From positions 1-64,000 of the forward strand of contig JANDJZ010000228.1 of NCBI GenBank assembly GCA_027943245.1: a DNA stretch of 64,000 nt, in the 5' to 3' direction. Every line of letters starts with the position of its first letter. Position 1 is the stretch's first letter. The stretch comes from Acanthamoeba sp. SK_2022b (lineage: Eukaryota; Discosea; Longamoebia; Acanthamoebidae). The position numbers and the translations under genes were made by a program. This document shows positions 46,733 through 58,271 of the stretch, piece after piece. Below the pieces are notes generated by a model that saw only the letters and a program-made list of their open reading frames with translations, did not search any database and was not told the origin of the DNA.

Positions 46733-49700
46733 ACGGCGAGGCTCAAGTACCTGTGTAGGGAGGCCGCGCATCTTGCTCTGTAAGATGAGCAGTTTCGTGG
46801 GCAGCTTCACCAGCTTATCGCGCCCGTAGACCAGCTCCATCTCCTCCAGCTCCATCTCCATCTCCTCCTCCTCCTCCTCTTCCTCCTGCTCCTCTTCCTC
46901 CTCCTCTTTCTTGACCTCCCCTATGCTCTTCTTTCTCTTCCCCCGGCCCGTGCCCTTGGTCGCTCCCGCCTCGCCGCCCGTCGACAGTTCGTCCTCGGCT
47001 CCGCTCTGTCCGGCGAGGTCATCGTCCATGCCGTCGAGGGCGTCGACCACTCGGCTGTGCGGCGACTGCTCTTCCGTCGTCGTCGCCGTCGCCTGCTCTT
47101 CCGCCGTATCGGCGTTCACCGCCGCAGCAGCAGCAGCCGTCGTTGTCGTTGTCGTGGCGAGCGAAACCATCATGACGCGCTTCTGGATGATCTCCTCCTC
47201 GCGGCGCAGTCGGTCGGCCTCGCGCCGCTTCATCCGCTCCTCGGCCCGTCGCTGCCGCTCCTCCTCCCTCCGCTTCTTGAGCTCCCGCTCCCGGGCCTCG
47301 GCCTTCTCGTCGCGTGCGCCGCCGCGCGGCGCGGTCGTGGTCGCGCTGCCGAACGAGGCCTCCTCCGCGGCCCGCGCCTTCTTCTGCTTCTTTGCCCGCT
47401 GCTTGTGCTGGCTCCCAGTGCGCGCGCCGTCGCCCTCGTCTTCTTCGAGCGAGTCGCTGGCGTACACAGTACCGCCGCCACTGCTGCTGTTCCGCCTCTT
47501 GCCGCGCTGGCCCTTCTCCTTGGCCTCGCGCATGAGGTTCTCGATCTCGGCCTCAATGTCCTCCTGCTCCGCCTCCTCGTCGCCCTCTCCATGCTCGCCC
47601 TTCTCCTCGTCCGCCTCCACCGTCCGTTCTGGCTTGACATCGCTGCTGCGGTTGCTGCTGTCGTTGTTGTTATTGTTATTGCTGTTGCTGCTCTCGCTCT
47701 CGCTTCTGTGTTTCTTCTTTCTGTCGGCGTTGTCGCCATCCTCCGCGTCGCCGTGGCTCGCGCGTCGCCGCTTCACCAGGGGAGTGGCCGCCTTGGCCTT
47801 CTCCGCCTGCGGAGCGGGCTCCTCGCCTGCGGCAGCCGGCCGTGGGGAGGTGGCAAACCCCGTGTTCACCAAGGCCGCCGCCCACGCGATGCCCTTCTGC
47901 AGCCTCTGTCGCAGCTTTGCGATCGGCCCCGTGCTCTGTTTACGCGACACGCGCACTCCTCAGCATACCGCGGGGGAGAGGAGAGGGAGGAGGGGGCGCG
48001 TACATCGAAGCCTCGCTTGGTGAGGGCGGTCACCAGCTGGTCCTTGGTGAGGAGTTCGCACTCGTCGGGTGGGATGGCCAGCGGGTCCTCTTCGCCTCGC
48101 TCCACCGCCATGACGTAGGCGAGCCGTCGCACCAGCGCGTTTCTCGCGCCATTGCTCTGAGCAACCAACAATGTGACATTCGACCACACTCAGCAAGCAA
48201 TGAAGAAATTAAAAAAATTAAATATGAGGAAATGAACAAAACTTAAAAACACAAATTGTAATAATAATAATAATAATAAAAATATTAATAAATAGCATTG
48301 AAATGAGGAGCGGTGTACGGGGTAGTTTCGTTTCTTGAGCTCGATCGCGATCTCGTCGCGTGTGAGCTCCTCCGGATCGCTCCACGCACGCGTGGCCGGC
48401 TGGTTGCTCCTTAGCCTCCGCCTCTCGTTCTGCTCCATCTTCTTCCTGTGCTTGCTCAACCGCGACTCGTCCCGATGGGCCATGTCGTCCTCCGCTTCCG
48501 CTTCCATCTCCCTCTTCCTCCTTGTTCGCGGCGTCATTGTTGTGGTCGCAGTCGTAGTTGTGTCCTTCTTATCATTGTCTTCCTCTTCTTCTTCTTCCTC
48601 CTCCTCCTCTTCCATCTCGTGCGACAATCGCTTGCCCCGTTTCGTCGGCGCTGCGCTGTCGCTGTCTTCGTTCGTCTTGGTTTCCCCGCTCTGATCGGCG
48701 TCGTGGGCCCGAGCCGGCTCGAGCTGCGGAGGCGACTGCGGCTGCTCGGCGTCTCCCCGCGCACGGTCAGCCGATGACTCCTCGACGCCGGCCGCCTCGT
48801 CCTGCGCCTGCTCACTGGCTCGGACCCCGCCATCCGCCTCATCGACGTTGGGCGCCGCACGCGCGGCAAGGGCGGCCTTCAAGCGATTCAATATTTGTGG
48901 CTTCTTTCCCCGGCACTGCCACACCACATAAATATAATCAATTCACTGAGCAATAAGATTTTTTATTAAAATATTAATTTAAAAATGAGGCGATGACACG
49001 TACCGGTAGGCCGAGCTTTTGGAGTTCGAGCACAATCTCGTCCCTCTTGAGCGAGTCCAGATATTGGAACGGCTCTTCGGCTTCCCCTTCCTCTTCGGGC
49101 TCCTCTCTGGTGGCCTTCTCTTCCGCTTCCACGGCCCTGGCCTCCTCTTTTGCCGCAACATCGGCCTTGGTCTCAGTCGTTCCGCTCTCGCCGCCGCCGT
49201 CGCTCGCCCGTGTCTCCGCCGTCTGGACCGCCGTCGCCATCTCTCCCCGTCGAGTCTCGACGCCCTCTGCCTCACCTCCCTCCGCTTCGCTGTGCCGCTG
49301 CTCGGGGCCCGTCTGCTCCGCGGCGACATCGTCGGGGAAGCCCTGGTGGGTCAGCCCAGCCGCGACGATCTTATCGAGCTCAGCCCCGACATCGGCCAGG
49401 ATCGTCGCTGCGGCGTCCGCGACGCTCTCCACGCCCATGCCGGCGTCGGTTTCGGCCAGCCGGCCAGCGCCGCCTTCAGTGGCGGACGGCAGCGTGTCCG
49501 AGCCGTCAAGCCGGAACGCCACGTCGGCAGGAATGATCGAAATCTGGGCCACGCTCGACAGCCAAAAGGCGGCCTCGTTGCCGACGGGAGCGGCGTCCTC
49601 CGATGAGCCGGGCACCGAGGGACCGACGGGCGACATGGGCGAGCGCGATGGCGGAGAGGGTGACATGGGCGAGCGCGGCGGAGAGGGCGATAGGCAGGGC

Positions 49701-51806
49701 GACGACGACGAGAGCTCGAGCGTGGGCGAGTCGAAGTGTGGCGGCGGCGCCGGGGTCGACGTGGCTTGGATCGTCACGTCGTCAGTTTCCGGAGCCGTCT
49801 CGGGCGCGGTCGCTGTTCGCTCCTCCACTTCCATCATCGCGCCCTCCGCCCTTGGCTGCTGCTCGTTCCTGGCTACGTTATCGTCACTTTGCGGGAGAGC
49901 CACGTCGAGCGGCGATTGCGGCCTCCGTGATGACTCGGCGACACGAAGGCCTTCATCGCCGCCCTGGCTGGCCTCCTTGCTCGGCGGTTCCTCCGGGCTC
50001 TGCTGCTGCTGCTGCACCTGCTCGGGTGGCAACAACGGGTCGTCTGAAGTCGTGTCCGGCTGCTGGGGCTGCTCGCCGATGTCGCTGCTGGCAACGGCCG
50101 AAGAAGCGGGAGCCTCTCGCTGCTCCTCGGACGATGGGGCAGCGACGACGGCCTCGGCCCCTTCCTCCATCGCGACCGGTGGCGCCGGTGCGTAGTCGGC
50201 CGACTTGGTCGACGCGGCCTTGGCGTCGCGCTGGGGCTGAGGCGGAGGGTGGAGCTGGGCAGTCTCCGCCACCACGAGCCGCTCGAGCATCGCCGCCAGC
50301 TGACCTCTCGTCCCGCTCGCTTTCTGTCAAGTGGACGACGACGACAAGTGCAGAGCTGTCAGGAAAAAGCGACGCGCCCGCAACGTGACCAGAAGCAGGG
50401 ACAGGGAGCGGTGCCTTCTTGCCTCGGGCCCGTAGGCCTTTGAGGATCTCGATTCGGGTCATGTCGGCGATGACCTTCCCGTCGAGCAACACCTGCTCTG
50501 CGCCGGCGTTCTCCTCCTCGCCCCCCGCGGGCTCCTCCGCCTTCCTCTTCTTCGCCACCGTCGTCTGCGCTCTGCTGCCCTGACCCTTGTCTGCTGTCGC
50601 CGATGATGAATCGTCATGCGAAATCTTCACACGCGCTCCACGCGAGCCACCAGCACTCGCCTTGCCCTCCTGCTTTGCCTTTGCTCGCGGTTTTCGCTCT
50701 GCGCTGGTATCGGCCGTCGTCGACGTCGTCGTCGTTACCGTCGGCGAGCTCTCCCCCTGTGCGGAGGTCACCTCCATGGAGAGGTTGGGATCGCTTCGGC
50801 TCGCCTGATCCCTGCCGTTGGTCGTCTGCGGTCCAACCGCAAGGCCGTTGTTGGCCTGTTGTTGAAGCGCGGCCGCGGCTGCGGCGGTCATGACCTTGCG
50901 CTTCTGGTCGACCATCTGAAGCAGGCCCTTCCAGTTGTGAGGGAAGCCCGACCTGAACTGGTCCAAGATCTCCGGCACGAAGCCACGCGCGTCTGTGTCA
51001 CGAGCAAGCCACGCGTGAGATTGGGAAAGGAATGTCAAGTATGCTGAGTGGACGTACGCAACGCCGAGAGAATGAGTGGATTCTTCGTCATTGGTCCGCT
51101 CAGCTCGTAGACATTGCCGCTGTGTGTCTAGAGCGTATCGGCGAGTCACTCTATGTTGCTTCATTGTGGCGTGGCGTGGTCACGCGTACCTGGACCAGAT
51201 GAGGATTATCCTGATACCGTCCGTCGATGTTGGAGGAGTGCCACAATTGGCCTCGGTGAACTGGAGAAAACGCAGAGGTGTGGTGATGATTGCGATGAGT
51301 GAAGTGGCCTGGTGCACAGGGAAAGCGCAAGGCTTGCGTGGGGGGCAGCCGTTTGGCCGTACCACCAGCGGCCGAGTCGCAGCGGATGCCCTCCACGGCG
51401 AGGCACAGCGCGCCCTGTAGCAGGACGGGCTGCCCGGCGCATTCGGGAATGGTAAGCGCACAGGACACAGAAAATGAAATAGATGTAATACAGAAAGTAA
51501 GAAAATTATCTCGAGTGCTGTAAGCACACAAGTTGTTGTGATAAGTTTATAAATAATTATTAAATTAAATTATTATTTATACACCGGAGAGGTACCGGGG
51601 AAGTAGTACCTTGAGATACCACTCGCTCAACGCTACGGCCGGTTTGGCGTCGGCCTAGGAGAAAAAAGGGAAATGAATAACTCACATCGGGATAGAATAG
51701 AGCAAGTACGTCAAAGAACGATTTAGAGAGAAAAGATCAATTGAAATTGGGTAGGATTGCCTCATACCGCTGTACGACTGGCCCGCGCGGCCTGGTTTCG
51801 CTTCAT
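46237..51806 (-). CDS. SANTA-domain protein with five SAP-like motifs (KNL2/M18BP1-like)
   Basis: Eleven exons: 51806-51768, 51654-51610, 51429-51363, 51260-51190, 51127-51058, 50992-50403, 50323-49004, 48915-48319, 48156-48004, 47935-46751 and 46641-46237, summing to 1513 residues. The N-terminal ~110 residues fit a SANTA domain: VALSEWYLK, VLLQGALCLAVEG, LWHSSNIDGRYQ, THSGNVYELSG, and ARGFVPEILDQFRSGFPHNW. SANTA is the hallmark of KNL2/M18BP1, which licenses centromeres for CENP-A loading. Then come five SAP-like motifs (for example LKRDEIVLELQKLGLPCRGK with KPQILNRLKAAL) separated by long acidic, Ser/Pro-rich linkers. SAP motifs bind DNA. I see no Myb/SANT domain and no CENP-C motif. Short first exons were placed by phase and SANTA similarity and are the least certain. 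Confidence 0.75.
46680..46730. repeat. GT microsatellite in intron
   Basis: (GT)n inside the last intron (46642-46750) of the SANTA-SAP gene. Confidence 0.95.
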
Positions 51807-52016
51807 CAATTCCTTGCTCTTTTCCGTTGTGTATAGATGGACGGGAATCTGTATCTCTATTTTGTATATATTGGTGTATGATTTCGAATTTCGAATCGGC
51901 AAGCGGCTGATCCTTATGATCCAAAAAAAACTAATCTGAAAAACTGTGCCAATTATTGCGGACAACCAAAAAGAAACGATTTTTCTTTGTTTTCTTGTTT
52001 TGCACGAAGTTCAACG

Positions 52017-53637
52017 ATGAGAAGGCTGAGCTCCCGCTCGGCACAACCTTTGCCGCTGGCGCCGCTCCTTCAACGTCATACGAAACGCAACCGCGTGGCC
52101 GCGTACGATCACGCTCCTCCAATATCGCGACGGCAGCAATCCTCCGTTTCCGCTACCTCTACCGCCTCGCTGCAGGAGCGTATCGTGTCACTATGTAAGC
52201 GCCGAGGCTTTGTCTTCCCCAACTCCGAGATCTACGGCGGCCTCACTGGTTCCTTCGATTTTGGACCCTTAGGTGCCCTTCCTTTTCTTTTTCTTTTACA
52301 AAATTGAATTTCTATTCATACATAATAACAAAATGCATATTTATACACCAGGTGCGCAGCTGAAGAAGAACATTCGTGACCTGTGGTGGCGAGACTTTGT
52401 GCAACATCGAAAGGACTGTGTGGGCATCGACACGCCCATCATTATCAATACCGAAGGTGCACACCTTCCCTCTCCTCTCCGGATGCGTCCAGCCCGATTG
52501 TCGCTGCCTTTGTGCTCAACGCGGCGCATCATGTCCAGTGTGGAAGGCGGCGGGCCACATCGAGAACTTCCACGACCTCCTGGTCGAATGCAAGACCTGC
52601 CACCAGCGCTTCCGGTAACTCATGCCGAGCCCTGCCAGACTCACACACTCTCACGCATGGAACGACGTCCGCAGAGCGGACAAGCTTGTGGAGGAGCATG
52701 GGGTCGAGGGAGCCGGATCGCTCTCCGCCATTCAGCTCGAGCAGACAATTAAGGAGCGCGACCTCAAATCTTCCCAGTGCGTTCAGAAGGGCAAGCCATG
52801 CACCTACACTGGTACCTCTTCTCACCAGGCACTGCCCGTAAATGATTATTATTAAATGATTTTTATTATTAATCGATTTATTTACCAAAAATCTTGCTGC
52901 ATGTCCTGGTCAGATGTGCGAGCGTTCAATCTGATGTTCAAGACGAGCGTGGGCGCCACGACGGTCGGTAACGACGTATACCTGCGTCCAGAGACAGCGC
53001 AGGGCATCTTTGTCAACTTTCAGCAGGTCTACAACTCAATGAGGCGGCGCCTGCCCTTCGGTATGATCTTCTTTTTTCTTTTTTAAACCACCACACCACT
53101 GTCTGTCCGTGCGCCCGTGCGCCGGTTGCACTCCTCACACGACGCGCATGCACACCGGGTCGGGCCCATGGACGCTGGCAGGGATCGGGCAGTTTGGCAA
53201 ATCGTTCAGGAACGAGGTGTCGCCCGGCAACTTCCTATTCCGCCAGAGGGAGTTTGAACAGATGGAGCTCGAGTACTTTTGCGATCCGGCCGATGCCGAC
53301 CAGTGGTTCGGGTACTGGGTCGACTACTGCCACGCGTGGCTGCTCAAGTACGGCATCAGGCCCGAGAACCTGCATCTGCGCCAACACGACCCCAAGGAGC
53401 TGGCCCACTACGCCAAGGCCACCACCGACATCGAGTATCGCTTCCCGTTTGGCTGGGGTGAGTGCCTCGTTATTCCTCCTCCTTCCATGCGCGCGCACGA
53501 GGGCTAACGCACGATTCGGTGACACCGAAGGGGAGATATGGGGCATTGCCAACCGAGGCGATTTCGATCTCCAGCAGCACATGAAGCACTCACAGAAGGA
53601 TCTGAGACACAAGGTGCGACCCTCGACCGTGGCTTTG

Positions 53638-53699
<62 letters not shown>

Positions 53700-54012
53700 C
53701 ACAAACCGCACATCGCATACGCAGCAATGGTGCGTGTCCTGCCCTCTCACTGCGTGCGCGATGCAGGACATCGTCACGGGCAAGGTGACGATGCCCTATG
53801 TGATCGAGCCGGCGGTCGGGCTGGACAGAATACTGCTGGCCTTCCTCACCGACGCCTACGCCGAGGAGACGAACGTGCCCACGGCCAAGGACAAAGCCAA
53901 GCAGGGCGACGCCGAGGGCGACACCCGCGTGGTGCTTCGACTGCACGAGGACCTGGCACCGTACAAGTTCGCCGTCCTTCCGCTGATGAAGAAGGTACCA
54001 CGCCGCGGACGC

Positions 54013-54071
<59 letters not shown>

Positions 54072-54577
54072 CCGCAAAAGCTCGTCTCACCACTTTCATA
54101 ACATCACTCACTTCCTCCTCCACCAGGAACAACTGGCATCGGTAGCAAAGGGCGTGTACGAGGAGCTCGTTACCAAGGCCGCGACTGACTACGACGACAC
54201 GGCCACGATAGGTAGACTATCACATTCCGAAAAGCCGTTACCGCGCTGACGCAACACTTCAAACCCAACCTAACCCAACCCAACCAGGTAAGCGCTACCG
54301 AAGGCAGGATGAGATCGGAACGCCCTTCTGCGTCACCATCGACTACGACACCCTCCAGGATAAGGTACCCACGGGCACCGGTCATCAATCCATTCGAGTT
54401 GATGTGGCCGGTTGGTCTCACTTTGGGTGGTTTGGGGGGGGGGGCGCAAAGACGGTGACGCTGCGGTGGCGCGACTCGATGAAGCAAAGGCGTGTGGAAA
54501 TCGCCCAGCTCCTTGACCGGTGTCACGACCTACAGTGGCTTCGCCAGCTGGAGCACGCTACCGGCGACGATGCTTAA
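52017..54577 (+). CDS. GARS1: Glycyl-tRNA synthetase (dimeric type) with basic N-terminal presequence
   Basis: Eleven exons: 52017-52272, 52352-52456, 52539-52614, 52675-52811, 52914-53060, 53182-53457, 53531-53613, 53767-53994, 54127-54211, 54288-54364 and 54452-54577, giving 531 residues. Core blocks: [62 protein letters not shown] (class II), [40 protein letters not shown] (motif 3). It charges tRNA(Gly). The first ~55 residues are rich in Arg, Ser and Ala with no acids near the start, which fits a mitochondrial presequence. No WHEP domain is present, and the C-terminal anticodon-binding region is short. CA and AAC repeats lie in introns 7 and 8. Confidence 0.92.
53641..53699. repeat. CA microsatellite in intron
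   Basis: (CA)n inside GlyRS intron 53614-53766. Confidence 0.95.
54013..54071. repeat. AAC trinucleotide repeat in intron
   Basis: About 19 AAC units inside GlyRS intron 53995-54126. Confidence 0.95.
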
Positions 54578-54819
54578 CAGGTCTGCGCCACGAGTCCGCC
54601 TCGACACTTTCTTTTTCGTGGTCGTGTTACCGCGCGACACCCTAAATGGTCTTCGTTCATTATTACTCACCCAATCACCACCGCTATCTTTCTTGTCGAC
54701 CTTCGTTGCTTCTTGCTGGAATTTTATGCGCCGCTCGTGATCATGATCACTCACACGCCCACGTGTTACGGTCACCCGGTTCTTTTCGACAACATGTACA
54801 AGTGGCCACCTTTTATGGT

Positions 54820-55357
54820 TCAGAAGGTCGAGGCCGGGACGCTCTGCCGCTGGCCTTGCTCAACTTCTTCGTGGCGTCTACGCTTGGTCGGTCGTGTGTG
54901 CGCACTTTCTTCTCGATTGCCTTCACGGGCGAGCATCCGCTCGTTCGTAGCAACGCGCCTGCGCTTCTTTGACTCCAATAGCGGGAGGCCAGCTGGAATG
55001 GTGGTCGTCTCTGTTTCGCTCACCTCTTCTGTGGCTAGAAGCGTGGGCGTGGTGGATGTGGTGCTTGGTGCCGGGCCGTAGGTGATGTAGTGGTAGTTTT
55101 CTGCGTCAGGAATACTCTTCCACTCCTGCAGCTCATCTTGCATCATCTCCAGCAGCTCCAAGAACTCGTCCATCAATCTGCAACATCATGGGGAGTGAGT
55201 CGTTCCTTTCGATAAAGTGTCAAAGATTGTTGGATTGAGAAAGTCGAGAGAGGTACCGGTGGCGAAGCTCGTTGGAAGACAGCTGTGTGTAGGAAGGGGT
55301 GGGCGACGTCGGCGCACGCTGATGGTGGTGTGTTGTGTGTGCATGGAGGGTCATCAT
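54820..55357 (-). CDS. Small basic/acidic protein of unknown function, likely nuclear
   Basis: Two exons, 55357-55257 and 55177-54820, join in phase to give 152 residues. A His/Thr-rich start leads to a helix (NELRHRLMDEFLELLEMMQD then ELQEWKSIPDAENYHY), then Thr-rich sequence and two basic clusters (KKRRR, KRRRH) that look like nuclear localisation signals. The frame stays open upstream of the chosen ATG, so another 5' exon is possible. It is convergent with GlyRS. I do not recognise a family. Confidence 0.45.
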
Positions 55358-55773
55358 CTTTGTCGAGCTTCTTTCGCGGCTGTGCGTTGTGCTCAGCTCT
55401 GAGTTTGTGGCAAATGTGCCGGAGGCAAGGGGGCAAGTCCAATGACGTCGATACACGAAGCTTTGCTCCCTATCGGCCGGTGCTAAAGCCACCTAAGCCT
55501 AGGTGACCGCGATCAGGGGCATCAAAACCCAGGCGGATCCGCGTTCTGCGTGCTTTTCGCCCGTGATCGATCACCGCAATCAAGGGGCAGGTGCGGAATT
55601 AGAGAAATGTTACGTTTTCTTAGCGGACATTCTTAAAAAGTCATTTCATACGTCACTCGTACTCGCGCTCTACACCTCTTCGGAGCTCATCAACACGCAG
55701 GATCAGAGGACGTGGGTAAAGTGAAAAATGTCCTTGTAAGGGCGGAAGCGGGACCTAGTGGTTTACGCTCCCT
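55358..55773. other. Intergenic stretch
   Basis: About 415 bp with only weak ORFs on both strands. I see nothing else before the inverted repeat at 55774. Confidence 0.4.
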
Positions 55774-55856
55774 GTTGGTCTGTCTCGCGCATCTCCACAA
55801 CACGAGATGATGCCCGCAGCCGATCCTTGTTGTGGAGATGCGCGAGACAGACCAAC
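55774..55856. repeat. Perfect 28-bp inverted repeat with 27-nt loop
   Basis: Left arm 55774-55801 and right arm 55829-55856 are exact reverse complements over 28 bp (left arm begins GTTGGTCTGTCTCGCG), separated by 27 nt. It lies in the 3' flank of the minus-strand peptidase gene. In RNA it would form a strong hairpin. No target-site duplication or transposase is nearby. Confidence 0.92.
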
Positions 55857-55915
55857 ACATCAACACGCTTCAACTCTTGCTTTTATTATTGTTGTTATTT
55901 TCATCATTATTCCTG

Positions 55916-56572
55916 TCATCGCACCTCCTTCTCCTTCTTGCCCTTGTTGCGTTGAAGCCGTTCTCGTGGCACGCTGTCCAGCTTGTGCAGGCGCCACCCC
56001 TTGCCCAATCGGTACAGCGCGCGACTCTCCACCAAGCCCACGGGAACCTGCCGGCAGCGCAATACGCGTCACCCTCGGAGACAACGAGCGAGCAAAGCGA
56101 AACATCGGGGGTAAGTGTACGGCGCCAAAGACGTTGCTGTCCAGGCTCACGCTGGCGTTGTCGCCCTCGACCCAGCAGTAGCCCCGCGGCACCGTCACGA
56201 GCTTGTCGTCATCCGTGTGGATGAGGTCCTCCGGCAGGCCGGTCACTCGCTTGACCATCCGCTCCTTGGGCTCCTTCACCGACCTTGACCGATCCCGGGA
56301 ATCGCACGTACACAGGGTGAGGGACAACAACAACAAACCGAGTAGACCGCGGAGCAGCGTACTGGAGGACTACGATGTCGCCGCGATGAAGGCCGTTTCT
56401 TCGTCGGCTGGTCAGGACCCAGTCGTTCTTCTCCAGCGTGGGGTACATGGACTCACCCTGAATCCGCGGCATGAGTGAGGGCAGCCAGCAGCCAGGGCTG
56501 AGCGGGGGAGAGCAGGCGCGTAGGTGGCACCTCAACGCGGTACGCCCCGTAGGGGAAGGTGTCGGCGAGCAT
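55916..56572 (-). CDS. S26 signal peptidase, mitochondrial inner membrane protease (IMP2-like)
   Basis: Exons 56572-56531, 56457-56363, 56283-56121 and 56047-55916 give 143 residues from the first in-frame ATG (MLADTFPYGAYRVE). The catalytic serine sits in GESMYPTLEKND and the catalytic lysine in ERMVKRVTG; GYCWVEGDNASVSLDSN and GAVPVGLVESRALY are S26 family blocks in order. IMP peptidases remove sorting signals from proteins of the mitochondrial intermembrane space. The frame stays open upstream as GVQYGLGVGVGYCFGY, which would supply the expected N-terminal TM helix, but no ATG lies there before a stop. An upstream exon is probably missing from this model. Confidence 0.8.
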
Positions 56573-56918
56573 GTAGCCGAAGCAATACCCCACGCCCACG
56601 CCGAGCCCATACTGCACCCCGCGCTGCCCTCCCAGATGATTAATGCGTAATAAATCAATTAATAAATCAATATATAATTATCTGTTATTAGAACAACAGA
56701 TCATTTAACGCCGCTTTGTGAGCACATGAAGAAGAAGAAGTCTTGTTTTCTTCGTACACGCAGGAATCGAATCGAATTGCTTTCCATCTCAATCTCTCGC
56801 GGGGCCGCGTCAACAACTCTTCAATAAAATTCGAAGAAGTGAAGCGCCCCAGCTCAACGGCTCCGCCGCAACAGACTACAACTGCTTGGTCTCGCACGAG
56901 ACAGGCCTTAACAAATCC
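56573..56918. other. Region likely to hold a missing 5' exon of the peptidase
   Basis: About 345 bp between the peptidase and the P450 3' end. The part next to 56573 reads in frame as a hydrophobic segment; the rest has no supported ORF. Confidence 0.4.
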
Positions 56919-57602
56919 TCAGAGAAGCTTGAAGCACTTCTTCCTTTCATCGGGCCGACGCGGGAGGAGCTGCATCATCAGCCCCGCTGGCCGGAGCGTG
57001 ATGCTCAGCTGCGGTTTCATCTCTGCGCCCGGTCCCAATCGTAGCCTGGCGAGAGAACACATACAACACACACCGGTGAGCATTGCCGCTCTTCTACAGC
57101 GCAGTGGCACCATGGTACCTGTAGTGCTGGTAGATCATGACGAGGACGACCTTGGACTCCATCAACGCCAAATTTTGGCCAATGCAGTTCCTCGGCCCTT
57201 CACCGAACGGCGTGTACCTGGACAGGAGGAGAGCGGTGAGGTGGGTCTCGCGCGTGCGCGCGTGCGTGTGGGGTAGAGGGGGGGAACGCACTTGTAACTG
57301 TAGCTCGCGCCGGAGGCGAATCTTTGGGGATTGAAGGTGAGGGGATCGTCCCACAGATCATCAGCCCGATGCAGCAGCCACGGCCACACCTCGACATAGG
57401 TCTGGCCAAACAACAACGAAAACGGTTGGGCACGGTCCTCCTTCTCCAGCGAGAACGAGAGAGAGAGAGAGAGAGGGAGGGAGGAGCGGTACCCCTTTGG
57501 GCAAGCGGTAGACTTGGCCGTCCTTCTCGAGCGAAGTATCCTGGTTGGTGATGCGCGTCGTTTGCATGGACACCGATGGGAAAAGTCTACCCAACAGCAC
57601 GC

Positions 57603-57673
<71 letters not shown>

Positions 57674-58217
57674 CAAAGAGAGATGAGTGAAGTGGGCTCG
57701 CCACCGTTGTGCTGGGTGGAGACGGTGTGTACCGCATGCTTTCCTTCATGACCATCGGGAGGTACTTGAGCTTCTGAATGTCGTCATAGGTCGGCTCGGC
57801 TTTACCGATGACCTCGTCAATCTAATGGAAAAGGCAAGACAACAGCCCACACACGAGGTTCCACGTCGCATTAGCCAACGAGAAGGCCCACCACCAAGCT
57901 GGTCAACGGCAGTTGCGTTACCTCATCGATGACCTTCTGTTCGACGTCGGGGTGCTGGGAAAGGAGGTAGCAGGTGAACGCCAGCGAGGCGGCGGTCGTC
58001 TCTGCGCAGGACACAGAGTTGGCGAAGAAGACAGAAGAGAGCGGCGGCGGCGGCGGCGGCGGCGACATGAGGTACCATGGCCGGCGATGAGGAAGGTGAT
58101 CAGTTCGTCTGCCAATTGGTTCTCGTCGAGTCGTTCGTGTGTGTCCGGATCTATGGGAGGAAAGGTGTGCGACAGGCAAGAAGGCGGGTCAAGACACGCC
58201 TTGTCTTCAATTCGTCA

Positions 58218-58271
<54 letters not shown>

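Noticed and set aside
46911..48118. Plus-strand ORFs of 350-370 codons opposite the SANTA-SAP gene
   Set aside because: Antisense shadows of GC-rich Glu/Lys/Ser codons; the minus strand carries in-phase SAP motifs and exon junctions.
48993..50195. 400-codon plus-strand ORF opposite the largest SANTA-SAP exon
   Set aside because: Composition-driven (Ser/Pro/Ala) with no domain; opposite strand is supported by phase and family motifs.
54265..54290. CCCAAC/CCTAAC units resembling telomere repeat
   Set aside because: Only a few degenerate units, forming the pyrimidine-rich end of a GlyRS intron.
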